Assembly (NCBI GenBank): GCA_016219355.1
Contig: JACRNF010000011.1
Coordinates: 1-42,894, forward strand
Direction: 5' to 3'
From: Chlamydiota bacterium
Lineage (GTDB): Bacteria > Chlamydiota > Chlamydiia > Chlamydiales > SM23-39
DNA length: 42,894 nucleotides
The position numbers were made by a program, and so were the translations under genes. Below the pieces are notes generated by a model that saw only the letters and a program-made list of their open reading frames with translations, was not told the DNA's origin and searched no databases. How positions within the stretch are numbered: position 1 is the stretch's first letter; each line of letters opens with the position of its first letter. Below are positions 25,533 through 34,441 of this stretch, piece after piece.

Positions 25533-28135
25533 ATGCTTAAGCGAGTTTTATGTTTGTTGTTTGTTTTGGCAAGTTCGGGGCTTTTCTCTGCGGCTAAAAC
25601 TTGGTCCGGAGTTAATAGTACCTCTTGGAATGATGGAGGAAATTGGGGGGGGGGGGGGTAGCTCCAGTTTCAGGTGTAGATACGCTTGTTTTTCCTGCGG
25701 GAGTAACAAATTTGTCCAACAATAACATCGCTACAGTCCCATTTGTTACTTCCTCCATAAGCTTTACTGGAGCCATTGCTTTTTCTTATTCAATCACAGG
25801 AAGTCAACTTAATTTAAGTGGAGGCGCTATCACTGTTGACGCTGCGGTTGTGGCAGATATTTCATTTAGCAATCCTATGGCTGACTCAAGTGTTATAAAT
25901 TTTACAAATAATAGCGCTAATAACTTAACTCTTTCCGGAAATATTACTGGAAGTGGTGCAATTTTTCTGACTGCCGGAAATCTGGTTTTGAGTGGGACTT
26001 CTAACGGTTATTCAGGAGGAACTAACATTAATGGAGGATCGCTTTCTATTTCAACAGCTTCAAATTTAGGTCCGGGTGCAGTTGGTATTGGAGCTGCTAT
26101 ATTACATTTTACAGGTTCTGATACCTATACGGGTTACCCAACAACCCTTGCTGGTAATGCTACTTTTTCTGTTGATGGAGGAGCCACTGTGAATTGGAAT
26201 AGTAATATTGCCCAAAGCGGAGTCCGGTCTTTTACTTTTCAGGGAGGCGGTAACTTGATCTTGAGCGGGACAAATACTTATACTGGAGGAACAAACATTA
26301 ATGCAGGAACTCTTTCTGTTTCATCAACTTCAAATTTGCCTTCTGGAACAATTACAATCGGTAGTGCAACCTTGGAGATTACGGATACAGGTACTTACAC
26401 CGGGTACCCCACGACTCTTGGGGGTACTTCTATTTTTTCTGTAGCTTCAGGAAAAACTGTAAACTGGAATAGTAATATTACAGGTGGTGCAAATACTCTA
26501 ACTTTAAATGGAACGGGAACGTTGATTTTAAGCGGCACTAATTCTTATGGCAACACAATAATTAATTCTGGGATTTTAAAAATAAATGGCACTAATACAA
26601 GCGCTTTAACAACAGTATCCGCAGGGGCTACATTGGGAGGAACCGGCACAATTATCGGAAATGTAAACAATCAAGGTAATCTTAGCCCTGGAAATTCTAT
26701 CGGAACGTTGACTATTAATGGAAACTATACTCAAGCTGCCGGTTCGACTCTTACTATTGAGCTAAATCCAACAACTAGCGATAAACTGGTAGTTACCGGA
26801 ACAACTACTATTAGCGCTACAAATACTACATTAGCTTTGCAGCCGGATCCTGGTACTTATTCACCTTCCACTACATTCACAATTTTAGATTCGACTGGAG
26901 CGATAACCGGAACTTTTGTCAATGTTACAAGTACTCTTCCATCATTTAGAGGACAGGTAGTTTATTCCACTAATTTAATCCAACTTATTGTAACTTTAGT
27001 TGATTTTGCCAGTATTGTGACGTCTCCTAACGCTATTGCAACGGCTAATGTTGTAGATCAGATGGATCCAGCTTCCGGCACCGATATGGCAAATATCATA
27101 TCTTCGTTACAACAACTTGATGCACCTGCAATGAACGCCGCCTTTTTGATGATGCAGCCTTCTTTATTTAAAGGGTTTTCTTTAACTCAAGAAAATAACA
27201 ATACGCAAATTGCTCAAGCGATCAATCGTTATGCTTATAACATTTGCAAGGCTTATTGCTATAAAGATGAAAAAGCAAAAGATCAGATCTGTAAGAAAAA
27301 ATCTTATAATATTTGGGTCAATTATCTTGGAGATTTTATGACTCAGGCACATCGTAAAGATGAAAATAAATTTTCAGCAGATACTTCTGCTGCAATGATC
27401 GGGGCTGATTATCAAGTCCGCAATAACTTGTTCTTAGGCATAGTCTCTGCTTATTCTTATTCCGATGTGGATTGGGAAAGGAATCTTGGCAAAGGTCAAA
27501 TTAATAGCGGCTATTTTGGTATTTATGAGTCTTTCTTTACCAAAAACTTTTTTATAGACTCTTCCATTTTAGGAACTGCTAATTGGTATAGCGGATCTAG
27601 ACATGTATTCTTTTCAACTCTTGATAGAAATGCTTTACATCATAATTCAGGCTCTGGGATTACTGCAGATGCTTCAATTGGGGGTTCTGTTAATTATAAA
27701 GAATGTAGTTTCAGGCCATACGGCAGGGGTTATTATACTTACCTGCATCAAAAAGGATTTAGTGAAAATGGATCGGATAGCTTGGATTTAAGAGTTTCTG
27801 AAACAAATTACAGAATGGCAAGAGGGGAGCTAGGATTTGATTTGTTGAGATTTATGTGTTATACCCATACCCAATGGATACCTAGCTTTGGCATGAGCGT
27901 GATCAGAGAAGTTCGCTTTGGCGGAGGTTCTTATGTTTGTGAATTTTACCGAGATATCCCAAATCAGTTCACGGTACATGGACTCAGGCCTGATCGTACT
28001 TTGTTTTCTCCAAAAGCTGGGATCAAAGGCTCTTTTTATGATGACTTACTTCAAATTTCTTTAGATTACATCGGGGAATTTGGAAAAAAATATAGAGATA
28101 ACAACGTAATCGTAAAAATGGACTTTAACTTTTAA
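25533..28135 (+). CDS. Autotransporter, out of frame at a poly(G) tract (phase-variable candidate)
   Basis: ATG 25533 with GAGG upstream starts a clear signal peptide (MLKRVLCLLFVLASSGLFSA) and mature sequence AKTWSGVNSTSWNDGGNWGGGG. It then meets TAG at 25659, right after 14 consecutive G (25645-25658). The long passenger and barrel lie in the next frame and run to 28135. With 12 or 15 G the two parts join into about 867 residues, so the sequenced state is OFF. The passenger has PATR-type repeats (LVLSGTSNGYSGGTNINGG, LILSGTNTYTGGTNINAG). From about residue 500 a beta-barrel domain follows and ends in KMDFNF with terminal Phe. An AT-only hairpin (25482-25506) lies upstream of the ribosome site. 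A surface adhesin is the likely role. Confidence 0.88.
25645..25658 (+). repeat. Poly(G)14 tract (slipped-strand contingency locus)
   Basis: There are fourteen uninterrupted G in an otherwise AT-rich genome, 37 codons into a secreted-protein gene. Tract length decides whether the signal peptide is in frame with the passenger: 12 or 15 G is ON, and 13 or 14 is OFF. Confidence 0.95.
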
Positions 28136-28159
28136 CGGTTAGTTTGGCTGAAAGTTTTC

Positions 28160-28181
28160 TAATAACCTCAGTTTTGGGTTT
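28160..28181. repeat. Solo end of the hairpin element
   Basis: These 22 bp are identical to the right end (reverse complement) of the hairpin element at 7436-7610, including the core CCTCAGTTTTGGGTTT. No inverted partner follows before the pbp2 gene, so this is a fragment or a shared end motif. The rest of 28182-28331 shows no gene. Confidence 0.7.
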
Positions 28182-28331
28182 TTGACCATGTTTTAAAAAA
28201 TACTACTCCCTTTTTCGACCATAAATGGATAAAAAGTACTCGGTTTTATAACCATGAAACGACTATTTCATTCTTGAAGCTTGGAATAATAATAATCAAA
28301 AGTTAATCAGGGACGCTTTGCTAAAAAAAGA

Positions 28332-31300
28332 TTAAAGGGAAGCTTTTTTGCTTTTGATCTCTTTATATTTTTTTATGACTTGGGCTGCAAGTGGAGCTGC
28401 TTCCTTTCCAAAATCTCCGAATGGTAAAAAGACAACAACGACAAGCTCCGGCTTATTCCATTTTCCTTCATTGGAGTCTTCAAAAGCAATGGAGCCAAAC
28501 CAAATGTTTTTATACATCTTGGCTTTAGAGGAAGGAACGATATCGCTTTTAAATGTAAATTCGGCAGTACCGGTTTTTCCAACCATGCAAGGGCTAATGT
28601 TTTTATACTCTTCCAAAAGAGTGGGGTTTTTGGCTATTTTTTTAATAATTGACCCTCTTGCGCTTCCATTTTCTCCATTTACTACTAGGTCCATGCCATG
28701 AAGAATAGCTTTTCTAATGGAAGATGGAAGCTCTACTTCATTTAGGGTTTCAGAGGTAGAGTCTTTGATTAATTTGGGCTTTAATACTTTTCCGGAGTTA
28801 GCAATGGCAGAGAGCATGACGGCCAGTTGTATGGGAGTGACCAGCAAAGTATGATGACCTATTGATAAAGAATAAAGACCTGTCTTGTTTTGATCTATAT
28901 CGGTTGGAAGATTACCTATAAGTTCTTTGGGAAGGTCAATGTCGGTCCTGTGGCCAAGGCCAAAATTGTAAGCCGCAGTTATTAAATCTTCCGGTTTATT
29001 TAAATAATCTCCGGATAATATTGCAAAATAGGGATTGCTCGATTGCTCCAATGCTTTGGATAAATCGATTTTACCGATTTGGGCGTGAGCGCTTTTTGGC
29101 AATCGTCCCCCTTTATAAAATCTATTGTAGGGACGGCCTTCTAAAGTTTTACCGACAATCAATTCTCCTGAAGGGCCGGCATAAAAATCATCGATCATGG
29201 TAAGTGGATTTAAATGGGCTATAGTTGGAGATTCGAGTTTTAAATCTTGATATCTTTTTAAAAGAGCAGCATAAGCGGTTACTAGTTTAAAAACCGAGCC
29301 GGGGGAGGATTGATGACTTACACCGTAGGATTTTACATAACCAAACCCACCTTTGGGATAAAATGAGGCGGCCAAATCTTTTTCGGTTGGGAAGTCTTTG
29401 GTTTTAGCAATAGAGCTATAGGAAAATAGAAGGGGACGGTCCAGTTCACTAAAAGATCTGATAGATTTTATAAATTCAAAAGCCAGGTTGGAACTAAGAT
29501 CGGCTACTTCTTTTTTTAATTTATCTAAATCTTGTAAGCAAATTTTTAAAATTTGATCTTTTATGTTAGTTAAATAAGTTGTATAAGGATTTTGTTCGGT
29601 AGTTTCATTTAGAAGAGTTAAAACAAAGAGGTTTTGATTTTTTTGCCAAAATTCTTGGAAAAGAGTGTTTTCCATATTATCAAAATAATCTATGTAGGGC
29701 CTTGCAAAGGTTTTCTTTTCTTTTTCTTCGTCTCGTTTTTGTTTTAAAAAAGTAATTTGATTTTCATTTTTCCATTTTTGAAAATCGGTATTGTGAAACA
29801 ATGGTTTCATTTTTGAATAAAGAAGTGATTTGATTCTTAAAACAGAGCGGGAAAGATCAAAATACTCGCTTAGAGTAAGGGAACCTTTTTTTTGGATAAG
29901 TTCATCTGAAAAAGCGAAGTTATTGACCGAAAGCTTGCAAAGATCTATCAATAATAGTTTGTCCTTGTTATCAAAAATATTTTGAAAAAATGGGTCGATT
30001 TTTCTTTTTATGGCAAAAACATCGTTTTTGTTTTTTTGCAAGGCCTTATTGATCAACATAAGGTCGTTTTCATGATTTTTAGCTAAAATATGCCCTTCTT
30101 CTTGCGGGTAAAGGGCGTCTATCAGGCTTGCCGGATCTTTTTGATTAGAAAAATAGAGAAGGGAAAAAATATTTTCCTGCAAATCGATTGCGGTTTTAAG
30201 ATTGTTAATTTTATCCATTGCAGAATAAAAGGGTCCGTCTGAGGGTAAGATCAGATCTAGAAAAAATTGCCAGGTGAGCGGTTTTTCTTCAATATAATAG
30301 CCGGTTTGATTGAAAAGTTTTTTATAAAATTTGTCCTTGCCATTCCAAATATTTGCTATGTAGGGGGGCGTTTCCAGCCATTTGTTGATCAGTTTTGGCT
30401 GTGATTTTGTTTGGGAAAAGTCATTTGGATCAAAGCCGGGGAAAGATGCGAGGGCTAGAATTTCGCCGTTATTGGGATCCATTGCAATGATAGAGCCCCC
30501 TTTAATCCAAGGCTGCTTTAATTTTATCATTTTCTTTTTTTGAGGATCATATATATAGCTTTTCCCATCTCTTGATTTTTCATCTTTGGCAAGGAGCTCT
30601 TCGGCAAAGGCTTGAAGTTCGGAAGAGATAGTTAAATGAAGGGTTTCTCCGGGAGTGGGTTTTTTAGACTCCGAGGTATCTTTTAAATAATTTCCTTTAA
30701 TATCTACCGCAAAAGATTTTTTTTCATGGAACCCTTTCAGCCTCTCATCAAATGCTGACTCGATTCCGGCTTTGCCGATAAGATCGGTGATAGAGTAAGC
30801 TCTTTTTTTAAGTTCCGATAGTCTATTTTCGATGGCTTCAACCGAGTCAAACTCTTCAGGTAAAGGCGGGTTTTCATTGTTTTCAAATTTTAAGAGAAAA
30901 TCTTGCAGCTGTTTGGTCTCTTCGGCAATGGATAGATACTCATGGGGGCTGATGGCTCCCATATAGCCGAGAAGTGAGCCGGCAATCTCTTTTTGAGGGT
31001 AAAACCGCTCTTGAGAGATTTGGGCATAAATGCCTATCCAGGAACGTTGTAACATTCGAAGTTTAAAATACTCTTTTTCCGAGATGTTTTCTTTGATGAC
31101 AAAAGGAATGTGGCCGAGGAGCGATGCTTTTGAATGGATCAGATCTTCGATTCGATTGCTATCCAGGTTTAGCTCTTGAGCTAAGAGATTGGAGAGCTCT
31201 TTAATATATTCTTTTCTTTTATATTTTTTTATCGGCTTTTGATTTTCATCTTTTTCCCAGACAACTTGGGGGATTTGCCTGATATGGGAATAATAAACGG

Positions 31301-31526
31301 CGGCGTCATATTTTATTCGGTTTAATGCCAGGGGCTCTTTGAACCTATCATAAATACAGCCTCTTGTGGCGGGCAAAATGATAGTCCTGATTTGCGGTTT
31401 TTTGGATTCTTTTTGCTTTTCGCTTTTTTGGATGACCTCTAAATGCCATACCCTAAATAGAATAATAAAGAACACCAGCAATATTATTTTAAGGACGTGG
31501 TTGGTTTTACCCGATATATCTTTCAT
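28332..31526 (-). CDS. Penicillin-binding protein 2-type transpeptidase (chlamydial, very long)
   Basis: The 1064-residue class B PBP has an N-terminal membrane anchor (~13-30) and a dimerisation-like domain (ATRGCIYDRFKEPLALNR, SQERFYPQKEIAGSLLGYMG). The transpeptidase domain is near the C terminus: SVFK with nucleophile Ser744, SSN at 829-831 and KTGT at 984-987. Between ~330 and ~690 there is a large insert rich in charged helices, with no transpeptidase motif. It explains why the protein is much longer than the ~630 residues of E. coli PBP2; chlamydial PBP2 proteins are similarly long. It would cross-link the septal peptidoglycan used in chlamydial division. The gene is divergent from tRNA-Gly/rpsB, as in Chlamydia, but ompA is not between them. 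Confidence 0.92.
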   Translation of the reverse strand: MKDISGKTNHVLKIILLVFFIILFRVWHLEVIQKSEKQKESKKPQIRTIILPATRGCIYDRFKEPLALNRIKYDAAVYYSHIRQIPQVVWEKDENQKPIKKYKRKEYIKELSNLLAQELNLDSNRIEDLIHSKASLLGHIPFVIKENISEKEYFKLRMLQRSWIGIYAQISQERFYPQKEIAGSLLGYMGAISPHEYLSIAEETKQLQDFLLKFENNENPPLPEEFDSVEAIENRLSELKKRAYSITDLIGKAGIESAFDERLKGFHEKKSFAVDIKGNYLKDTSESKKPTPGETLHLTISSELQAFAEELLAKDEKSRDGKSYIYDPQKKKMIKLKQPWIKGGSIIAMDPNNGEILALASFPGFDPNDFSQTKSQPKLINKWLETPPYIANIWNGKDKFYKKLFNQTGYYIEEKPLTWQFFLDLILPSDGPFYSAMDKINNLKTAIDLQENIFSLLYFSNQKDPASLIDALYPQEEGHILAKNHENDLMLINKALQKNKNDVFAIKRKIDPFFQNIFDNKDKLLLIDLCKLSVNNFAFSDELIQKKGSLTLSEYFDLSRSVLRIKSLLYSKMKPLFHNTDFQKWKNENQITFLKQKRDEEKEKKTFARPYIDYFDNMENTLFQEFWQKNQNLFVLTLLNETTEQNPYTTYLTNIKDQILKICLQDLDKLKKEVADLSSNLAFEFIKSIRSFSELDRPLLFSYSSIAKTKDFPTEKDLAASFYPKGGFGYVKSYGVSHQSSPGSVFKLVTAYAALLKRYQDLKLESPTIAHLNPLTMIDDFYAGPSGELIVGKTLEGRPYNRFYKGGRLPKSAHAQIGKIDLSKALEQSSNPYFAILSGDYLNKPEDLITAAYNFGLGHRTDIDLPKELIGNLPTDIDQNKTGLYSLSIGHHTLLVTPIQLAVMLSAIANSGKVLKPKLIKDSTSETLNEVELPSSIRKAILHGMDLVVNGENGSARGSIIKKIAKNPTLLEEYKNISPCMVGKTGTAEFTFKSDIVPSSKAKMYKNIWFGSIAFEDSNEGKWNKPELVVVVFLPFGDFGKEAAPLAAQVIKKYKEIKSKKASL

Positions 31527-31742
31527 TTTTCAAATTTTTTTTTGAAAGGAGGTTCTTTAATCAAAACGTAAAATCTATTGATCTTATTATAAAGCACATA
31601 ATATCATATTAACAAAAATATGCGATTGCCAACTAAAAAAATAGAAAATTATCCCTTTTGTGGAGAGCTTCGCTATGTTTTTGCTTGGAAAAAAATTAAA
31701 TTTAGGTAAAAATGTATTTCTAAATTTAAGAATTGTGGTGTT

Positions 31743-31813
31743 GCGCCTGTAGTTCAATGGTAGAACAGTAGCCTTCCAAGCTACGAGTGTCAGTTCGATT
31801 CTGATCAGGCGCT
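31743..31813 (+). tRNA. tRNA-Gly (anticodon TCC)
   Basis: The acceptor arms GCGCCTG and CAGGCGC pair perfectly. The anticodon stem GTAGC/GCTAC holds the loop CTTCCAA with TCC at the anticodon, and the T-arm contains GTTCGATTC. CCA is not encoded. The next gene, rpsB, begins 35 bp downstream, so the two may be cotranscribed. Confidence 0.96.
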
Positions 31814-31847
31814 TTTGAAAAAAATTTTTAAAAAAGAGGAAATAGTC

Positions 31848-32651
31848 TTGGCAAGAAAAAAAACGGAAGTAAAAGAAGATATTGAAGTAACAATTAAAGA
31901 TTTGTTGGAAGCTGGCGCTCATTTTGGTCACCAAAAAGATCGTTGGAATCCAAAAATGAAGCGGTTTATCTTTGAAGAAAGAAGTGGTATTTACATTATA
32001 GACTTGGCAAAGACCATGCAGCAGATCAGGGATGCTACGCAAGTAGTAAGAGATGTTGTGGCAAAGCACAAGTCAATTTTATTTGTTGGTACCAAAAAGC
32101 AAGCCAAAGTTGTTGTAAAAGAATGCGCGGAAAGGTGCAATGAATTTTACGTTTGCGAAAGATGGCTTGGTGGAGCTTTAACAAATCTTACGACTATTAG
32201 AAATTCTATCAAGACTTTAGAGAAGATTGAAAAGAAAGTGGCAACTGGTGGCGCTGGTTTGACCAAAAAAGAAGTATCTTTATTAGTCAAAGAACAAGCC
32301 AAATTAGAAAGAAATTTGTCCGGCATCAGAGGAATGAGAAAGCCTCCTGGGCTTTTGATCGTTGTGGATCCTCATCATGAAAATATTGCCGTTGCTGAAG
32401 CTAAAAAGCTAAATATTCCGGTAATGGCCCTTGTTGATACCAACTGCGATCCTGATCCGATCGATTATATCATTGCTTGCAATGATGATGCTTTAAAAAG
32501 CATCAAGTTGATTTTAACTGAGATTGCTTCTGCCGTTGAAGATAAGAAAAAAGAGATGAACTTACCTTTAGCTAAAGGAGCTGAAGAAGTTACTTTAAAG
32601 TCTAAAGAAGGTCGAGAAGAAGAATCTGTAGGGGAGGAGAGCAATGAGTGA
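31848..32651 (+). CDS. rpsB: 30S ribosomal protein S2
   Basis: I place the start at TTG 31848, after GAGGA at seven-base spacing; a TTG further upstream would begin two bases after the tRNA and has no ribosome site. The resulting 267 residues contain the S2 blocks LLEAGAHFGHQKDRWNPKMK, GIYIIDLAKT, FVGTKKQA, ERWLGGALTN and PVMALVDTNCDPD. It assembles late onto the 30S platform and is needed for mRNA binding. The C terminus has a hydrophilic Glu-rich tail (KSKEGREEESVGEESNE). The gene overlaps tsf by eight bases. Confidence 0.96.
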   Translation: MARKKTEVKEDIEVTIKDLLEAGAHFGHQKDRWNPKMKRFIFEERSGIYIIDLAKTMQQIRDATQVVRDVVAKHKSILFVGTKKQAKVVVKECAERCNEFYVCERWLGGALTNLTTIRNSIKTLEKIEKKVATGGAGLTKKEVSLLVKEQAKLERNLSGIRGMRKPPGLLIVVDPHHENIAVAEAKKLNIPVMALVDTNCDPDPIDYIIACNDDALKSIKLILTEIASAVEDKKKEMNLPLAKGAEEVTLKSKEGREEESVGEESNE

Positions 32652-33480
32652 AATTTCCGCTAAGATGATACAAGAGCTAAGAGAAAGAAGCGGCGTTGGC
32701 ATGAGCAAATGCAAAGAGGCTCTTGTTGAAGCTGATGGCAACATGGACAAAGCCATAGAAATTTTACGAAAAGCTGGCCTTGCTTCTTCTGTTAAGAAAG
32801 AAGGAAGGGAGACTAAAGAAGGTATTGCTTTTGCTTATCAAACAAAAGATATTTTAGCGATCATCGAAGTGAACAGCGAAACCGATTTTGTGGCCAAAAA
32901 TGAAAAATTCAAATTATTTGTTGAAAATATTTGCAAGCAAGCGGCTGAGACCACCCCCAAATCTTTAGATGTTTTCTTAACCGAAAAGTATAAGAAAGAT
33001 CCGGGACTAACCATTGATGGTTATCGTAATTTGATGATCCAATCTTTAGGAGAAAACATTCAAGTTAGAAGGCTTGAAATTTTTCACAAAGATAAAAATG
33101 CTTCTTATGGTATCTATTCTCACATGGGTGGAAAAATTTTATCTATTGTTGAGATTAAAGGAGCTGACACCGAAACTACTTTGGCTTATGATGTAGCAAT
33201 GCACGTTGCTGCGGAAGATCCAACTTATTTAAAACCTGAAGAGATCCCTGCGGAAGTGAGAAAAAAAGAAGAAGAGATTGCAAGATCCCAAATCAAGGGC
33301 AAGCCTGAAAATGTAATTGGCAAAATTTTGGAAGGAAAATTGAAAGCATTTGCGGATCAAGTTTGTTTAATACATCAAAAGTATGTAAAAGACAATACCG
33401 TTTCTGTAGAGCAGTATGTTACAAATCAAGGCAAGAATTTGCAAGTAACCTGTTTTTGGAGATGGAAAGTAGGCGAATAA
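32644..33480 (+). CDS. tsf: Translation elongation factor Ts
   Basis: The 278 residues carry the N-terminal UBA-like helix pair (IQELRERSGVGMSKCKEALVEADGNMDKAIEILRKAGL) and the TDFVAKN motif that inserts into EF-Tu (NSETDFVAKNEKF, around residue 80). MHVAAEDPTYL and a C-terminal coiled-coil region follow. It recycles EF-Tu by GDP release. GGAGGAG lies just upstream of the ATG, inside the rpsB 3' end. The next gene is frr; pyrH, found at this place in Chlamydia, is missing. Confidence 0.97.
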   Translation: MSEISAKMIQELRERSGVGMSKCKEALVEADGNMDKAIEILRKAGLASSVKKEGRETKEGIAFAYQTKDILAIIEVNSETDFVAKNEKFKLFVENICKQAAETTPKSLDVFLTEKYKKDPGLTIDGYRNLMIQSLGENIQVRRLEIFHKDKNASYGIYSHMGGKILSIVEIKGADTETTLAYDVAMHVAAEDPTYLKPEEIPAEVRKKEEEIARSQIKGKPENVIGKILEGKLKAFADQVCLIHQKYVKDNTVSVEQYVTNQGKNLQVTCFWRWKVGE

Positions 33481-33504
33481 TTTTTCTACCAAAAGGGGGT
33501 AGTA

Positions 33505-34056
33505 ATGAATCGCGAAGAAGAAGCAAAAAAAGAGATGAACGGGGCTCTTGAGCATTTAAAACAAGAGCTAAAAAATTTACGGACCGGAAGGGCTAATCCA
33601 TTAATACTAGACAATGTTTTAGTAGATGTATATGGCTCCAAGATGAAAATCAAGGCCTTGGCCAATATTTCTGTTCCGGAGCCAAGACAGATTGTAGTTA
33701 CACCTTTTGATAGGTCAAATCTTTCCATGATTTGTAAAGCGATCGAAGATGCTAAACTTAACCTACAACCGGTTGTTGAAAACAATATGGTCAGGATTAA
33801 AATTCCTCCGATGGATGAATCGATCAGAAAAGAGATGGTCAAAAAATGCAAGGTAATCGGGGAGACCATCAAAGTAAGAATTAGAGAAATTAGAAGAAAA
33901 TTCAATGACTTGGTCCGCAAGGCTAAAGAAAGTGGCGATGCGACGGAAGATCAAGTAAAAAGAGAAGAAAAGAAGATACAAGAGCTAACTGATAAATTCT
34001 GCAAAGACATCGACACTGTTTGCTCAGAGAAAGAGAAAGAAATTTTAGAAGTTTAG
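33505..34056 (+). CDS. frr: Ribosome recycling factor
   Basis: The 183 residues match RRF in length. NREEEAKKEMNGALEHLKQELKNLRTGRANPLILD forms helix 1. VDVYGSKMKIKALANISVPEPRQIVVTPFD forms the beta-sandwich domain, and VRIREIRRKFNDLVRK with KREEKKIQELTDKF forms helices 2 and 3. It splits post-termination ribosomes with EF-G. GGGGG lies six bases upstream of ATG. It follows tsf by 24 bp and is read in the same direction. Confidence 0.97.
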   Translation: MNREEEAKKEMNGALEHLKQELKNLRTGRANPLILDNVLVDVYGSKMKIKALANISVPEPRQIVVTPFDRSNLSMICKAIEDAKLNLQPVVENNMVRIKIPPMDESIRKEMVKKCKVIGETIKVRIREIRRKFNDLVRKAKESGDATEDQVKREEKKIQELTDKFCKDIDTVCSEKEKEILEV

Positions 34057-34113
34057 CTTGCAATAAATTGCAGAGTTAGCGTAAGATATACGGTATCTGT
34101 TACTTAAAGTACC

Positions 34114-34188
34114 GGCCCCATCGTCTAGCCCGGTCTAGGACATTGGATTTTCATTCCAGTAACAGGGGTTCGAATCCCCTTGGGGTCA
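34114..34188 (+). tRNA. tRNA-Glu (anticodon TTC)
   Basis: The acceptor arm GGCCCCA pairs with TGGGGTC (one G-T pair) and the D-arm region is TCGTCTAGCCCGGTCTAGGA. The loop TTTTCAT gives anticodon TTC, and the T-arm is AGGGGTTCGAATCCCCT. CCA is not encoded. Confidence 0.95.
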
Positions 34189-34193
34189 AAAAC

Positions 34194-34266
<73 letters not shown>

Positions 34267-34275
34267 TCGTTTTTA

Positions 34276-34441
34276 GGAATCATTAAAAAATAAATTTTAC
34301 AGTTCTCGATAAGAAAAATCAATTCATCTGTTGAGGTTTTTTCCTTGCAGGTATAAACAGTTACACCTGCTGCGGAAAAACCCTCAAAATCTGATTCGTT
34401 TTTCTCATCGATAATTGCAAAATTTATTTTCTAACGATTCC
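34276..34441. repeat. 166-bp long hairpin between tRNA-Lys and the cytidylyltransferase fusion
   Basis: The left half from GGAATCATTAAAAAATAAAT and the reverse complement of the right half (GGAATCGTTAGAAAATAAAT) align over about 78 bp at roughly 80% identity, with the loop near 34358. The right arm contains the last codons and stop of the convergent gene at 34431. Several mismatches are A/G transitions that would remain G-U pairs in RNA of the minus strand. It resembles the 161-bp hairpin at 7443-7603 in size and shape but not in sequence. It may be a bidirectional terminator-like structure or another miniature element. Confidence 0.8.

Noticed and set aside
28348-28701. A 117-codon plus-strand open frame at the pbp2 3' end
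   Set aside because: It lies fully opposite the conserved KTG-containing part of PBP2 and has no convincing start.
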